The notes below the pieces were generated by a model. The model was given only the letters and a program-made list of their open reading frames with translations, was not told where the DNA came from and searched no databases. A DNA stretch of 33,969 nt from Actinomadura sp. KC345 (lineage in GTDB: Bacteria; Actinomycetota; Actinomycetes; Streptosporangiales; Streptosporangiaceae). The translations under genes and the position numbers were made by a program. Position 1 is the stretch's first letter; the number at the start of each line of letters is the position of its first letter. Where the stretch lies: the NCBI RefSeq assembly GCF_004348515.1, contig NZ_SMKH01000051.1, forward strand, positions 1 to 33,969, in the 5' to 3' direction. Below are positions 1 through 7,280 of the stretch, piece after piece.

Positions 1-111
1 CTGGCCATCGCCCTCGCCGACCTCATGGGCTGGACCAACATCGCCGCCGCCAACGACCACTACCGGGCACACCCCGACCACGCACTTCAACTACTCGATC
101 TCACTATCTGA
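1..111 (+). CDS. C-terminal end of an unidentified protein (partial)
   Basis: Frame 1 is open from the window edge to a TGA at 109-111 and gives 36 residues ending in LQLLDLTI. The codons are GC-rich and plausible. The segment [16 protein letters not shown] loosely recalls the tail of a tyrosine recombinase, which would suit a mobile setting, but the fragment is too short to assign. Its end overlaps a convergent IS3 orfA fragment, so it may itself have been cut by that insertion. Confidence 0.35.
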   Translation: MAIALADLMGWTNIAAANDHYRAHPDHALQLLDLTI

Positions 112-238
112 GAACGCATTCGCCCTGGGTGATCCCGAGTTCCTTTGCCACCTGCGCGATCGGACGCGAGGTCTCGACCACCAGCTTCACTGCTTCTTCC
201 CGGTACTCGGGAGAGAAACTCCTCTTCGGACGAGCCAA
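104..238 (-). pseudogene. IS3-family transposase OrfA, N-terminal fragment
   Basis: A TTG start at 238 preceded by GGAAAGG opens LARPKRSFSPEYREEAVKLV and continues to AQVAKELGI, the first half of the helix-turn-helix of IS3-type OrfA proteins (about 90-100 residues when complete). After residue 36 the similarity stops and the frame ends at 104 in unrelated sequence, so only about a third remains. It sits tail-to-head with a second, different IS3 orfA fragment upstream on the same strand, which suggests one IS landed in another. It should be non-functional. Confidence 0.65.
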
Positions 239-300
239 GTCACTACCTTTCCAGACCACCCCATTGTAGTGGGGCCACTGTCCGGAAACTTCGGGGCGGC

Positions 301-477
301 TCAACTGCCCTCGGGCAGCGCGTCGTAGGCGGCCAGGATCCGGGCCTTGTAGGCCTTGGTGAACGTCCGGCGCTTGGGCCGGACGGGCCGGCCCGACTGC
401 TGGTCGCCGTGTTCGTCGGTCACCCAACCATCCTGCCGTGTCGTCACGGCGGCCTGGTCGGCGAGAGTCATCGTCAT
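301..477 (-). pseudogene. IS3-family transposase OrfA fragment (same IS as at right edge)
   Basis: ATG at 477 starts MTMTLADQAAVTTRQ, then a PKRRTFTKAYKARIL segment typical of the beginning of actinobacterial IS3-type OrfA, and it stops after LPEGS at 301, where the family normally continues into the recognition helix. The ORF is 58 residues, so it is cut off at about 300 by the neighbouring element. The 5' leader and first 15 codons closely match the sequence at 33843-33969 on the plus strand, so this is one of two inverted copies of the same IS at the window edges. Confidence 0.7.
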
Positions 478-559
478 TGCGCTGTTCGTCCTGTCTCGCC
501 CTGCTTGGCATCAGAAGGAGTTGTTCGTCCCTTGTGTCACAGCAGTCTGACAGAGAGGG
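301..559 (-). mobile_element. 5' end of an IS3-type insertion sequence, truncated
   Basis: Reading the minus strand from 559, the sequence starts CCCTCTCTGTCAGACTG and goes on to the orfA start at 477. The same end is found at 33843 on the plus strand, which fixes the outer boundary at about 559-560. The element interrupts the C-terminal codons of the ECF41 sigma factor gene. Its inner end is lost at about 300. Confidence 0.65.
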
Positions 560-1299
560 GCGCGATCCGGGCAGCCGGCGCACCGTTGAGCAACACCGTC
601 TCCATCACGGTCGCCGCCCGGCCTGTGCGCATGAGAAGGGGCGCGACCGACTCGGCTCCATGGACGGGGACCTGAGCCGCGGGAGCAAGGCCGCCACCAT
701 CGGCGATGAGGACCACCTCCGGCGCCATTACCTCCAGCAAATCTTGGAGCCGCCCGGTGCGCACGGCGAGGAGGAACCGTTCCACCACGGCTTGCTGCTC
801 CGACCGCCTGACCCGCGCCCGGGGCCGCTGGGCCGCCACATGTTCGCGGGCCCGCCGCGCAATCTGCCGCACTGCGGCCGGCGATTTGCCAACGGCGTCG
901 GCTATTTCGCCGTACGGGGTCTTGAACGCCTCGCGCAGCACGAACACTGCCCCGCTCCATCGGGCCGAGCGTTTCCAATACGGTCAGCATCGCGATCGAG
1001 ACGCTCTCGGCGAGTTCGACGTCGTCGGCGACATCGGGGGTGGTCAGCAGTGGTTCCGGGAGCCATTGGCCCACGTATTCCTCGCGGCTTCGTGACAATG
1101 TTCGCCGTAGGTTCAGCGCTTGGCGCATGACGACGCGGACAAGGAATGCTCGCGCGTCCCGCACCTGCGAGTGGTCGACGTCTGCCCACCGCAGCCACGA
1201 CTCCTGCAGCACGTCCTCCGCGTCGGCCGCCGACCCGAGTATTTGATAGGCGACGGTGAACAGCAGGCTGCGGTGGGCGATGAACGGGTCATCGATCAT
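537..1299 (-). pseudogene. ECF41-type (SigJ-like) RNA polymerase sigma factor, frameshifted and IS-truncated
   Basis: The start at 1299 gives an ECF sigma-2 region (IAHRSLLFTVAYQILGS, then EDVLQESWLRW). At the sequence for LGPMER the frame breaks: a run of four G at about 950-953 carries one base too many, and the next frame continues with VFVLREAFKTPYGEIADAVG, a proper sigma-4 helix-turn-helix, followed by the start of the SnoaL-like C-terminal extension typical of ECF41 (ERFLLAVRTGRLQDLLEVM). The product ends after NGAPAARIA, where an IS begins at about 559, so roughly 40-50 C-terminal residues are missing compared with SigJ-type proteins of about 290-300 residues. That extension modulates sigma activity in this group, so even a frame-corrected protein would be altered. 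The start overlaps the stop of the partner gene by four bases. The extra G could be a sequencing error; the IS truncation is not. Confidence 0.85.
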
Positions 1300-1871
1300 G
1301 CGGTGACCTCATCAGGCCGGTCGGGTCGGCCGGCCAGTGGAATCTCACATGCATCGGAGAAGCCCTGCGACTCGACCCCGTTCGCCACGTTGGCTCGGGT
1401 CGCCAGGTTGATGTAGGCGATGAACGTGGTGATCTCGATCATCGCCGCCGGGCCGAGCCGGTCGAGCAGGCCCGCGTACTGCTCGTCGGTGACGGTCGGC
1501 GGGGTGTTGGTCATCGCTTCGGCGTAGGTCAGCACGTCCCGCTCCAATTCCGTGAACACCTCTGAATCGCGCCAGCGCGGCACTTGGCTCGCTTTGGCCA
1601 GGTCCAGGTTCTCGTTCTGCGCCTGGAAGTAGCCGACGTCGAGACACCAGCTGCAGCCGACCTGTGCTGCGACGGCCATATGCGCGAACGACTTCAGGCT
1701 CGGGTCGACCGCGCCCCACGCGCCCACCTTGCGGCCGAACTCCAGGTTGTCGCGAGCAACCTCGGGGCTGTGCCACAGGATCTCGACATTCTCCGACACG
1801 GCACCAAGCTGCTCGATCATGGTGTCCCGGAGCTCGGGCGGCAGGTCGGCTTTCGAGATGCGCAGCGCCAT
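1296..1871 (-). CDS. carboxymuconolactone decarboxylase / AhpD-like protein, ECF41 partner
   Basis: A 191-residue AhpD-fold protein. ATG 1871 is chosen because GAGGAGGACACC lies directly upstream; the open frame extends further to 1973 but without a ribosome site and through the promoter region. CxxC is present as GCSWCLDVGYF near residues 69-79. The His that follows CxxC in AhpD is replaced, as in many actinobacterial relatives. Such proteins are thought to be redox or peroxidase-like, but the substrate is unknown. The gene ends in an ATGA-type overlap with the ECF41 sigma factor gene. Genes of the COE group (carboxymuconolactone decarboxylase, oxidoreductase, epimerase) next to an ECF41 sigma factor are the usual direct targets of that sigma factor, and a matching promoter lies just upstream. 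Confidence 0.85.
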   Translation of the reverse strand: MALRISKADLPPELRDTMIEQLGAVSENVEILWHSPEVARDNLEFGRKVGAWGAVDPSLKSFAHMAVAAQVGCSWCLDVGYFQAQNENLDLAKASQVPRWRDSEVFTELERDVLTYAEAMTNTPPTVTDEQYAGLLDRLGPAAMIEITTFIAYINLATRANVANGVESQGFSDACEIPLAGRPDRPDEVTA

Positions 1872-1907
1872 GGTGTCCTCCTCAGACGTACGGCCATTTG
1901 CCATGGA

Positions 1908-1934
1908 GACACCGCTCGGCACATGAATGTGACA
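1908..1934 (-). promoter_or_regulatory. ECF41-type promoter of the AhpD-like gene
   Basis: The minus strand reads TGTCACA, 16 bases, then TGTC, ending 36 bases before the ATG at 1871. From memory the ECF41 consensus is TGTCACA, about 16 bases, then CGTC, so the -35 element is perfect and the -10 element has one change. This predicts autoregulation of the partner/sigma operon. Confidence 0.65.
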
Positions 1935-1969
1935 GCTGCCCGCAACGTGGTTTCCGCGGGTCGGGATGC

Positions 1970-2443
1970 TCATCCGACGTGTCCGATGTGTCGCCGGTTC
2001 TGCGCATTCGCCGTCATGCGGCGGAGTACGTCGACGGTGGCGGCATGTTCCTGGGCGGTCACACCGTCGTCGATCCGGCCCGCGGCCTGCTGGACGATCG
2101 GCGCCAGGATGGCGTGCGCTCCCTCGCCGGCGGCGGTAAGGCCGTACGGCTCCGTCTTCGTGAGCCAGCCGCGCTGGATCAGTTCGTTGAGTACCTCGCT
2201 CAGGGTGACCTCACTCCCGGACCAGAATGGACCCAACTGCTCCGCGATATCCTTTCTGGTTGCCGGGATGCTCCGGCCGCCCCGATCCGTATGCCTTTTG
2301 AGCAGGTTCATCACCTGCCAATGGCGACGGCGGATCCCTTTTCGCATCAGCACGTGATCGAGGTGTTCTTCGATGAGCTGATCGAGGAGCTTCAGCCAGT
2401 AGCCGAGGGGTCGGCGTAGTTCCGTTCCGGGTTCGGGGTTCAT
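1970..2443 (-). CDS. MarR-type winged-helix transcriptional regulator
   Basis: 157 residues. The core LMRKGIRRRHWQVMNLLKRH followed by IPATRKDIAEQLG and VTLSEVLNELIQRGWL fits a winged helix with the recognition helix at about residues 65-95, and a C-terminal helix (AQEHAATVDVLRRMTANAQ) fits dimerisation. The ATG overlaps the stop of the upstream oxidoreductase gene (ATGA) and has no ribosome site of its own, so translation is probably coupled. It is the last gene of the dehalogenase operon and may sense a substrate of these enzymes. The ligand is unknown. Confidence 0.75.
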   Translation of the reverse strand: MNPEPGTELRRPLGYWLKLLDQLIEEHLDHVLMRKGIRRRHWQVMNLLKRHTDRGGRSIPATRKDIAEQLGPFWSGSEVTLSEVLNELIQRGWLTKTEPYGLTAAGEGAHAILAPIVQQAAGRIDDGVTAQEHAATVDVLRRMTANAQNRRHIGHVG

Positions 2444-3423
2444 GGGCGGAGGACCGTCTTTCCGGTGGTGTCGCGGGACTGCAGGGCGGCGTGCGCGGCC
2501 GGGGCGTCGGCCAAGGCGAAGCGGCGGCCGATCACCGGGACGAGGCGCTTCTCGCTCAAGGCGGCGAGGGCACGCTCCTCCAGCGGCCGTACACCGCCGG
2601 GGCGTTGCAGGATCCGGGCTCCGACGGCGGAGGCGGCACTGATGCCGCGGCCGAACAGGTCCTCGGCCGACAGGTCGATCAAGGAACCGGATGCCGACCC
2701 GAACATCACGAGCCGCCCGGCCACGCCGAGAAGCTCGAGCGCGTCCCGGCCCATCCGGCCGCCGACCCCGTCCAGGGCCAGCGTCACCGGCCGGCCCGCC
2801 AGCGTGTCCCGTACGGTCTCTGTCCAGCCGGGCCGGCCATAGTCGATGGCGTGGTCGGCGCCGAGCCGTTGGACGAGTTCCACCTTGCTGGGGCCGCCTG
2901 CCACGCCGACGACCACGGAGCCGGCGGCGTGTGCCGCCTGGACCAGCAGCGTCCCGATTCCCCCCGCGGCGGCCGTGATGAGGACGACGTCGCCCGCGGC
3001 CGGCGCGGCAAGCTCGAGGATGGCCATTGCGGTACGGCCCGTGCCGATCATGGCCACGGCGGCGTCGGCGTCCACACCGTCCGGTATAAGGTGCACCGAC
3101 GCGGCCTGGGCCAGCGCGTACTCGGCGTATCCGCCGCTGGCCAAGCCGAGATCGGCGACGACGCGCCGTCCGACCAGGTCCGGGTCGGCCTCCGTGCCCA
3201 CCTCGTCGACGACCCCGGCGACCTCCCGGCCCGGTGTCATGGGCAGGCTGGGTGCGACCCGCGGCCCGCCTCCCCCTTGACGGATCACGGTGTCCAGCAG
3301 GTGGACGCCGGCGGACTCGACCCGGATCCGTACCTCGCTGGGGGCAGGGCGTGGGTCGGGCACCTCCTCCAGTCGCAGTTCCCCGGACCCGCCGAAGGCG
3401 TGTTGCCTGATCGCCCGCATCAT
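2440..3423 (-). CDS. zinc-independent MDR oxidoreductase (quinone oxidoreductase-like)
   Basis: 327 residues, beginning MMRAIRQHAFGGSGELRLEEVP, a typical start of quinone-oxidoreductase-type medium-chain dehydrogenases. The GroES-like N-terminal half is followed by a Rossmann domain with VVLITAAAGGIGTLLVQAA (the NADPH-binding AAxGGxG loop near residue 150) and a C-terminal PVIGRRFALADAPAAHAAL segment. No structural zinc cysteines are seen. The start at 3423 is preceded by GGGAGGGG and lies two bases after the dehalogenase stop; the open frame runs on to 3729 only as a shadow of that gene. Likely reaction: NADPH-dependent reduction of quinones, enones or reactive carbonyls. Next to a haloalkane dehalogenase it could process the resulting alcohol or aldehyde, which is inference. 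Confidence 0.85.
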   Translation of the reverse strand: MMRAIRQHAFGGSGELRLEEVPDPRPAPSEVRIRVESAGVHLLDTVIRQGGGGPRVAPSLPMTPGREVAGVVDEVGTEADPDLVGRRVVADLGLASGGYAEYALAQAASVHLIPDGVDADAAVAMIGTGRTAMAILELAAPAAGDVVLITAAAGGIGTLLVQAAHAAGSVVVGVAGGPSKVELVQRLGADHAIDYGRPGWTETVRDTLAGRPVTLALDGVGGRMGRDALELLGVAGRLVMFGSASGSLIDLSAEDLFGRGISAASAVGARILQRPGGVRPLEERALAALSEKRLVPVIGRRFALADAPAAHAALQSRDTTGKTVLRP

Positions 3424-3425
3424 GT

Positions 3426-4304
3426 TCACCCCTCCCGGCCGGAGAGGAGGGCGTGCTTGTCCAGCCAGGCCAGCAGGGAGGACGCGATGACCTCGGGCTG
3501 GTCCTCCGGGGTGTGGTGCCCGGCGCGGCCGTAGGCCTGGATCTCCAGGTCGGCCACGTGCGCGGCGCACCAGTCGATGATCGCGGGTCCCATCATCGTG
3601 CCGGGGCCGGGCTCGAACGTGAGCAGGAGCTTGGGTACGTCCACGCTGGCCGCCAGCCACACGTCGTAGGCGGCAATCCGGGCAACGACATCGGCCGGCT
3701 CTCCGTCCAGCGGCATTGCCCGCGGCCACTGCAGCAGTGGCAGGCGGCTCTCCCTGGTCGGATACGGCCGGCGATAGACGCCGAGTTCCTCGCCGCTCAA
3801 TCCGTTGGCGACCGTGCCCGGCAGTGCCTGTTCGATGAACAGGTTCTGGTCGAGCACCATCTCCTCACCGACTCCCGGCGTCCGCATCGACTCGAAGAGC
3901 GGGCGGGCGGATTCGGGAAAGTCGGCCCAAGACATCGGCTTCACGATCGTCTCGGTGAACGCGATGCCCCGTACCCGCCCCGGATGCCGGGCCCCCCAAT
4001 CGAAGGCCAGGGCACCGCCCCAGTCGTGGCCGACCAGCACGACCTCGCCAAGGCCGAGCGCATCGAACCAGGCCGCGAGGTACCGCGCGTGGTCCTCGAA
4101 GGTGTACGCGATCGCGGGCTTGCCGGACTCGCCCATTCCGATCAGGTCGGGGGCAAGACACCGGCCGGACGTACCGACGGCCGGCAGGACGTGCCGCCAC
4201 AGATACGACGACGTCGGGTTGCCATGGAGGAAGACGACCGGTATGGGTCCCGTACCAGTCTCACGGTGGAAGATCGTCGAGTTCAACACCTGAGTGGCGG
4301 GCAT
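3426..4304 (-). CDS. haloalkane dehalogenase, HLD-II (DhaA/LinB-like)
   Basis: 292 residues, the normal length for the family, alpha/beta-hydrolase fold. All expected catalytic and halide-binding residues are visible: HGNPTSSYLWR (Asn29), nucleophile Asp94 with Trp95 in GHDWGG, Glu118 in AFTETI as the HLD-II catalytic acid, and His263 in GHHTPED as the base. DLIGMGESGKP, the NLFIEQALP cap segment and GEPADVV align closely with Rhodococcus DhaA. The enzyme hydrolyses carbon-halogen bonds to give alcohol, halide and a proton, in the cytosol. The start at 4304 has GGGAGG upstream. It is the first gene of an operon with the MDR oxidoreductase and a MarR gene, and is divergent from a second MarR gene, a common layout for inducible catabolic genes. 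Natural substrates of such enzymes are usually unknown. Confidence 0.9.
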   Translation of the reverse strand: MPATQVLNSTIFHRETGTGPIPVVFLHGNPTSSYLWRHVLPAVGTSGRCLAPDLIGMGESGKPAIAYTFEDHARYLAAWFDALGLGEVVLVGHDWGGALAFDWGARHPGRVRGIAFTETIVKPMSWADFPESARPLFESMRTPGVGEEMVLDQNLFIEQALPGTVANGLSGEELGVYRRPYPTRESRLPLLQWPRAMPLDGEPADVVARIAAYDVWLAASVDVPKLLLTFEPGPGTMMGPAIIDWCAAHVADLEIQAYGRAGHHTPEDQPEVIASSLLAWLDKHALLSGREG

Positions 4305-4332
4305 CGCGGGCCTCCCATGGCCGATGGCACAC

Positions 4333-4378
4333 TAGACAGATACCTGACCAGTTAAGCATTTAGACAGGAGCTTGTCTA
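4333..4378. promoter_or_regulatory. putative MarR operator: TAGACA palindrome plus half-site
   Basis: TAGACA (4361-4366), six bases, then TGTCTA (4373-4378) is a perfect palindrome that ends one base before the ATG of the plus-strand MarR gene and covers its GGAG ribosome site. A further TAGACA half-site lies 28 bases upstream at 4333. Binding here would block translation-start-proximal transcription of the MarR gene and could also cover the promoter of the divergent dehalogenase operon. Confidence 0.6.
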
Positions 4379-4379
4379 T

Positions 4380-4877
4380 ATGGATCGCGATCTACCGGAG
4401 CAGCGGCGGCGGCTGGCGCTGCTCCTGCGCCTGCTGCACCGCGAGTACGCCGTCGCCATCGAGGAGGGCCTTGCCGGAGCGGGCTTCGGCGACATCGGAC
4501 CCGGTGATGCGAAAGCGTTCCCGTTCATTCCGCCGGAGGGCATCCCCATCCGGGACCTGGCCCTCCGCGCCGGGGTGCGCAAACAGACCATGGCGCAGTC
4601 GGTCGCCCGGCTCGAGCAGGCCGGCTACCTGGAACGCCGCCCGAACCCTCGCGATGGCCGATCACAGCTGGTGGCCACTACCGAACGAGGCAGGGCCGTA
4701 CGGCCCGTGGCCGCCGCCGCCGGCGACGCGATCGAGAAACGCTGGGCGGAGCTGACCAGCCCCGAGGAGCTCGAGACCCTCCGCGACCTCCTGCACCGCC
4801 TGCTCGAGCGGATCGGTCAGGCGGACGACACGGCAGCCGCCCGCCTCACCTCGATCGACGACGATCCCGGCCACTGA
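4380..4877 (+). CDS. MarR-family transcriptional regulator
   Basis: 165 residues. The winged-helix core is clear: IPIRDLALRAGVRKQTMAQSV (recognition helix near residues 60-80), then LEQAGYLERRPNPRDGRSQL (the wing with the conserved DGR) and TERGRAV. N- and C-terminal helices fit a MarR dimer. It is divergent from the haloalkane dehalogenase operon with 75 bases between the starts, and a TAGACA/TGTCTA palindrome sits on its own start. It is the obvious candidate for autoregulation and control of the dehalogenase operon. The effector is unknown. Confidence 0.85.
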   Translation: MDRDLPEQRRRLALLLRLLHREYAVAIEEGLAGAGFGDIGPGDAKAFPFIPPEGIPIRDLALRAGVRKQTMAQSVARLEQAGYLERRPNPRDGRSQLVATTERGRAVRPVAAAAGDAIEKRWAELTSPEELETLRDLLHRLLERIGQADDTAAARLTSIDDDPGH

Positions 4878-4964
4878 CCCCGAACCGCTCCGCGTCGCGG
4901 GCCCGCAACGCAAGATGCGCGTCAGCCCGTCGTCCCGGGCAGGTGACGAGGAGGAATCGCCTTC

Positions 4965-5075
4965 ATGGTTTCGTTCTTCGAAATGCTCTACATCCTTCCG
5001 GTCACCCCGACCCTAGCCGGGGAGCTGTCCCGAAGATCTAGGGCACCTCATCTTCTCATCGAGTTGCACTGCTAG
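4965..5075 (+). CDS. possible truncated small ORF with strong ribosome site
   Basis: ATG 4965 is preceded by GAGGAGG at good spacing and opens MVSFFEMLYILPVTPTLAG, ending after 36 residues at 5075. The ribosome site suggests a real gene start, but codon quality falls off after about 15 codons. It may be the first codons of a gene lost when mobile DNA arrived to the right. No family is recognised. Confidence 0.25.
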   Translation: MVSFFEMLYILPVTPTLAGELSRRSRAPHLLIELHC

Positions 5076-5160
5076 ATGCTGGTTGCGCTCGTGAGTTCTG
5101 ATCGCAAGCTGTGACTGAGGGTGATGCCGTGGAAGCGCCTCGCTATGGGAGCAGCCCTCA

Positions 5161-5290
5161 TGTCCCGTCCGGGGCTCGAGCTGTATGCGGCGATCCGCCG
5201 GGATGTCCGTCCGTGCAGGGATGTTGGGCCGTGCGATCGGGGAAGAGTCGGCGGCCGTTTCGTCAAGGCGCTGGCGTCTCGCGGTGGTGA
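5161..5290 (+). pseudogene. decayed transposase-like N-terminal fragment (IS21-like?)
   Basis: ATG 5161 gives MSRPGLELYAAIRRDVR, resembling the N-terminal motif (V/L)ELYAAIRRDAR of actinobacterial IS21-type IstA proteins. The helix-turn-helix that should follow is only traceable across two frames (AGMLGRAI in one, then GRVGGRFVKALAS in another), so the fragment is frameshifted and dead. Family assignment is tentative. The rest of 5076-5339 shows no convincing gene. Confidence 0.35.
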
Positions 5291-5339
5291 GGTCAGCCAG
5301 CGCTGGCGAGAGCGAGGCTGCCGAGGAAGGCGAGGGCTT

Positions 5340-5696
5340 GTGTCAATCCCCTCAAAGCGTGGAGACGGTTATGCCACTTCGGCCCTGAGCTGGGCCGTTG
5401 ATGCCCTCCGCGCTTCTGCCATCTGACGCTCGAACGTGATCGGGGCGAGCCCGTCGTTGGCGCTGTGTCTTCTGCTGGTGTTGTAGAAGTCGGCGATCCA
5501 GGTCGCGACCTTGATGCGCGCCTCGGCTCGGGTGGCGAAGCGATGTCGGTGGACGAACTCGACCTTCAGCGTGGAGTTGAATGCCTCGGCGGCGGCGTTG
5601 TCCAGCGCGCAGCCGACCCGGCCCATCGACTGCACCACGCCCAGGATGCGGCACGCCGCGGCCGTGCGGGCCGCGGTGTACTCGGCGAGTTCAACC
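5340..5696 (-). pseudogene. IS3-family OrfB C-terminal remnant with right IS end
   Basis: The minus frame ending at 5369 carries QSMGRVGCALDNAAAEAFNS, with the third catalytic acid in AEAFNS, then ARIKVATWIADFYNTSRRH, the conserved C-terminus of IS3-type DDE transposases. Only about 110 of roughly 280 OrfB residues remain. Its 5' side ends exactly at the IS30 terminal repeat. After the TAA the minus strand reads CCGTCTCCACGC and ends with GGATTGACAC at 5340. The same end occurs on the plus strand at 23974, which defines the IS boundary. Confidence 0.8.
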
Positions 5697-5853
5697 GGTC
5701 GTTGCAACACCGGGTTGTTGGAGCGAGCGTAGTTGCTCTTCGAAGACCTCGGCAGGTGTCTTCCAACCGAGGACTTTTCGGGGCCGGTTGTTGAGCGCGT
5801 GAGCGACGGCCTCGAGGTCTTCGGCGGACCATCTCGATAGGTCTGTGCCTTTT
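5691..5853 (-). pseudogene. IS30 transposase, C-terminal segment
   Basis: From 5853 the minus strand reads KGTDLSRWSAEDLEAVAHAL, then NNRPRKVLGWKTPAEVFEE, the C-terminal signature of IS30 transposases, and stops at 5691 after GVATTG. It joins the middle segment through codon CC|A: two bases at 7282-7281 and one at 5853, which recreates FPKGTD across the IS110 insertion. Confidence 0.85.
5697..5711. repeat. IS30 terminal inverted repeat, left
   Basis: GGTCGTTGCAACACC pairs with the right-hand copy at 10722-10736 (GGTGTTGCGACGACC on the plus strand), 14 of 15 matching. Similarity continues outward for about 25 more bases (TTGAA, CGCC and spaced matches), either as a longer repeat or because both sides are homologous IS3 target sequence. 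Confidence 0.75.
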
Positions 5854-5870
5854 GGGTGCCTCTGTGTTTG

Positions 5871-7034
5871 TCAAGGCGTCATGGTGCGTGTCGTAGGGTC
5901 GGTTGCGGCGGGTCTGGGAAGTGACTTGTCCGAAGAGCCGATCGTCGGGGTTGGGTCGGCCGCGCTGGATGTCAGAGTCGCCCCCGAATGTCCTCCCGGA
6001 CCCGTCCGGCTGCGGTGTCGCTCGTCCCTGACCATGGTCCGCCAGATGTGGTCGGCCAGGCGTCGTTTGAGACAGCGCTGGGCTTCACGGGGCGTCTTTC
6101 CTTCGGCGATCTTGTTCTTGTAGTAGATGTTGCCGAGGCTGCCGGACATACGGATCTGGGTGATGGCGACCGTGTGCAGCGCTGAGTTCAACTGCCGGTC
6201 CCCGCTGCGGGACAAGCGGTGGCGTGCCCGGTCGGCACTGGCGATCTCGATGGGGGCGACGCCGGCGTAGCTGGCGAAGGCGGCGGCGGTAGGAAAGCGG
6301 CTGGACTTCCCGGTGCGGCCGATGATGCGCGCGGCGGTCACCGGACCGATGCCGGGCGTGCTTGGCAGGGTGCTCGCGGCCTCGGTGACCAGGTCGGCCA
6401 TCGCTTTGGCGTTGGCCTTGAGCTTGGTGTCCAAGGAGCGGATCTCGGTGACCAGGTCCCCGGCGAGGTCCTTGCGGATGCGTTCGGCGTGGCCGGCGGG
6501 GCGGATGGAACGCAGCAGCGCGGCCGCTTTGGCCGCAGACAGGTCCCGGGGGGCTCCCCCGGCCAGCAGTGCCCGCAGTAGAGCGTGGAGCTGGTTGACC
6601 GCACGGACCCTGGCCTGTGCCAGGTTTGTCCGCCGTTCGTCAAGCAGCGCCAGCGCGTCGGCTGCTCCCTCGGGCTCCAAGGCCCGGGCGTCGCCTTGCA
6701 GGGCGGCGACGCAGGCCGCGGCGGCGGCGTCCACGCGGTCGTTCTTGTGTCCGCCGCCGCGGGAGAGCTGGCGCACCCGGGCGGTCGCGGCCGAGGAGAC
6801 GTCCACGACCGGCTCGCCCCGTGCGAGCAGCCATGACGCCAGGTGGCGCCCGAGCCCCTCAGCGTTTTCGATCGCCCACCGCCGGTCGGGCCACTGAGCG
6901 GCCCAGGCCAGCATGCGCCGATAGTCCGCGAGCGTGGCGTCGATGCGGATCGAGTTGACCTCGCGGTCGCGGTCGGGTTCGACCGCTGTGACCGTGTGGG
7001 TGGTCTTGTGCGGATCGACGCCAATCAGCATCAT
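5871..7034 (-). CDS. IS110-family transposase (DEDD recombinase)
   Basis: 387 residues, apparently full length. ATG 7034 is chosen because MMLIGVDPHKTTHT is the usual start; the frame upstream is the IS leader. The N-terminal RuvC-like DEDD domain shows Asp in GVDPHK, Glu in AIENAEGLG and Asp in HKNDRVDA. The C-terminal Tnp20 domain shows LPSTPGIGPVTAARIIGRTG, YAGVAP and the RLSRSGDRQLN stretch that carries the family's serine nucleophile. Members recombine DNA guided by a bridge RNA made from the same element. No frameshift is seen, so it may be active. The C-terminal 40 residues are low-complexity and run to the right end. Confidence 0.92.
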   Translation of the reverse strand: MMLIGVDPHKTTHTVTAVEPDRDREVNSIRIDATLADYRRMLAWAAQWPDRRWAIENAEGLGRHLASWLLARGEPVVDVSSAATARVRQLSRGGGHKNDRVDAAAAACVAALQGDARALEPEGAADALALLDERRTNLAQARVRAVNQLHALLRALLAGGAPRDLSAAKAAALLRSIRPAGHAERIRKDLAGDLVTEIRSLDTKLKANAKAMADLVTEAASTLPSTPGIGPVTAARIIGRTGKSSRFPTAAAFASYAGVAPIEIASADRARHRLSRSGDRQLNSALHTVAITQIRMSGSLGNIYYKNKIAEGKTPREAQRCLKRRLADHIWRTMVRDERHRSRTGPGGHSGATLTSSAADPTPTIGSSDKSLPRPAATDPTTRTMTP

Positions 7035-7280
7035 CAGGTGCCGGGTCCCTTCACTCGCCTGGGAGGGGAATCCGCGGCCGACATCCCGACTTCCAGCAAC
7101 GCGATGGCCTCGGGTCATGCCTCTGTTGAGTCAGACCGCGGACGGACGCCGGGCGGGACGGCACACCCAAAGCGAGCCAGCCCAGGGGCGGCAGGAAGTA
7201 CTCGAGCCAGCCCGCCCGACGTCCTGCGGCAGGCTACGGGCAGCTAACCCGACCACGATGCCGCTGCGCCCATTCAAGTC
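7035..7280 (-). ncRNA. predicted bridge RNA region of the IS110 element
   Basis: This 246-base leader between the IS110 left end and its transposase start has no coding capacity and sits where IS110-group elements encode the bridge RNA. On the minus strand TACTTCC at 7200-7194 repeats the target flank TACTTCC at 7288-7282, so an RNA from this strand could pair with the opposite target strand there, as a left target guide would. A seven-base match can be chance. The RNA boundaries and fold were not computed. Confidence 0.5.

Larger units (their letters stand above)
5854..7280 (-). mobile_element. IS110-family insertion sequence inside the IS30 transposase gene
   Basis: The boundaries come from restoring the interrupted reading frame. 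The flank ends TACTTCCC, the element starts GACTTGAATGG and ends GGCACCC, and the host gene resumes AAAAGGC. CCC at both junctions may be the shared core used by this family. There are no inverted repeats or target duplication beyond that, as expected for IS110. The non-coding leader is long (246 bases) and the tail short (17 bases), the arrangement of the IS110 group whose bridge RNA lies at the left end. Confidence 0.85.

Noticed and set aside
3453..4355. Long plus-strand open frame opposite the dehalogenase
   Set aside because: It is a GC-driven shadow; the minus frame has every haloalkane dehalogenase motif.
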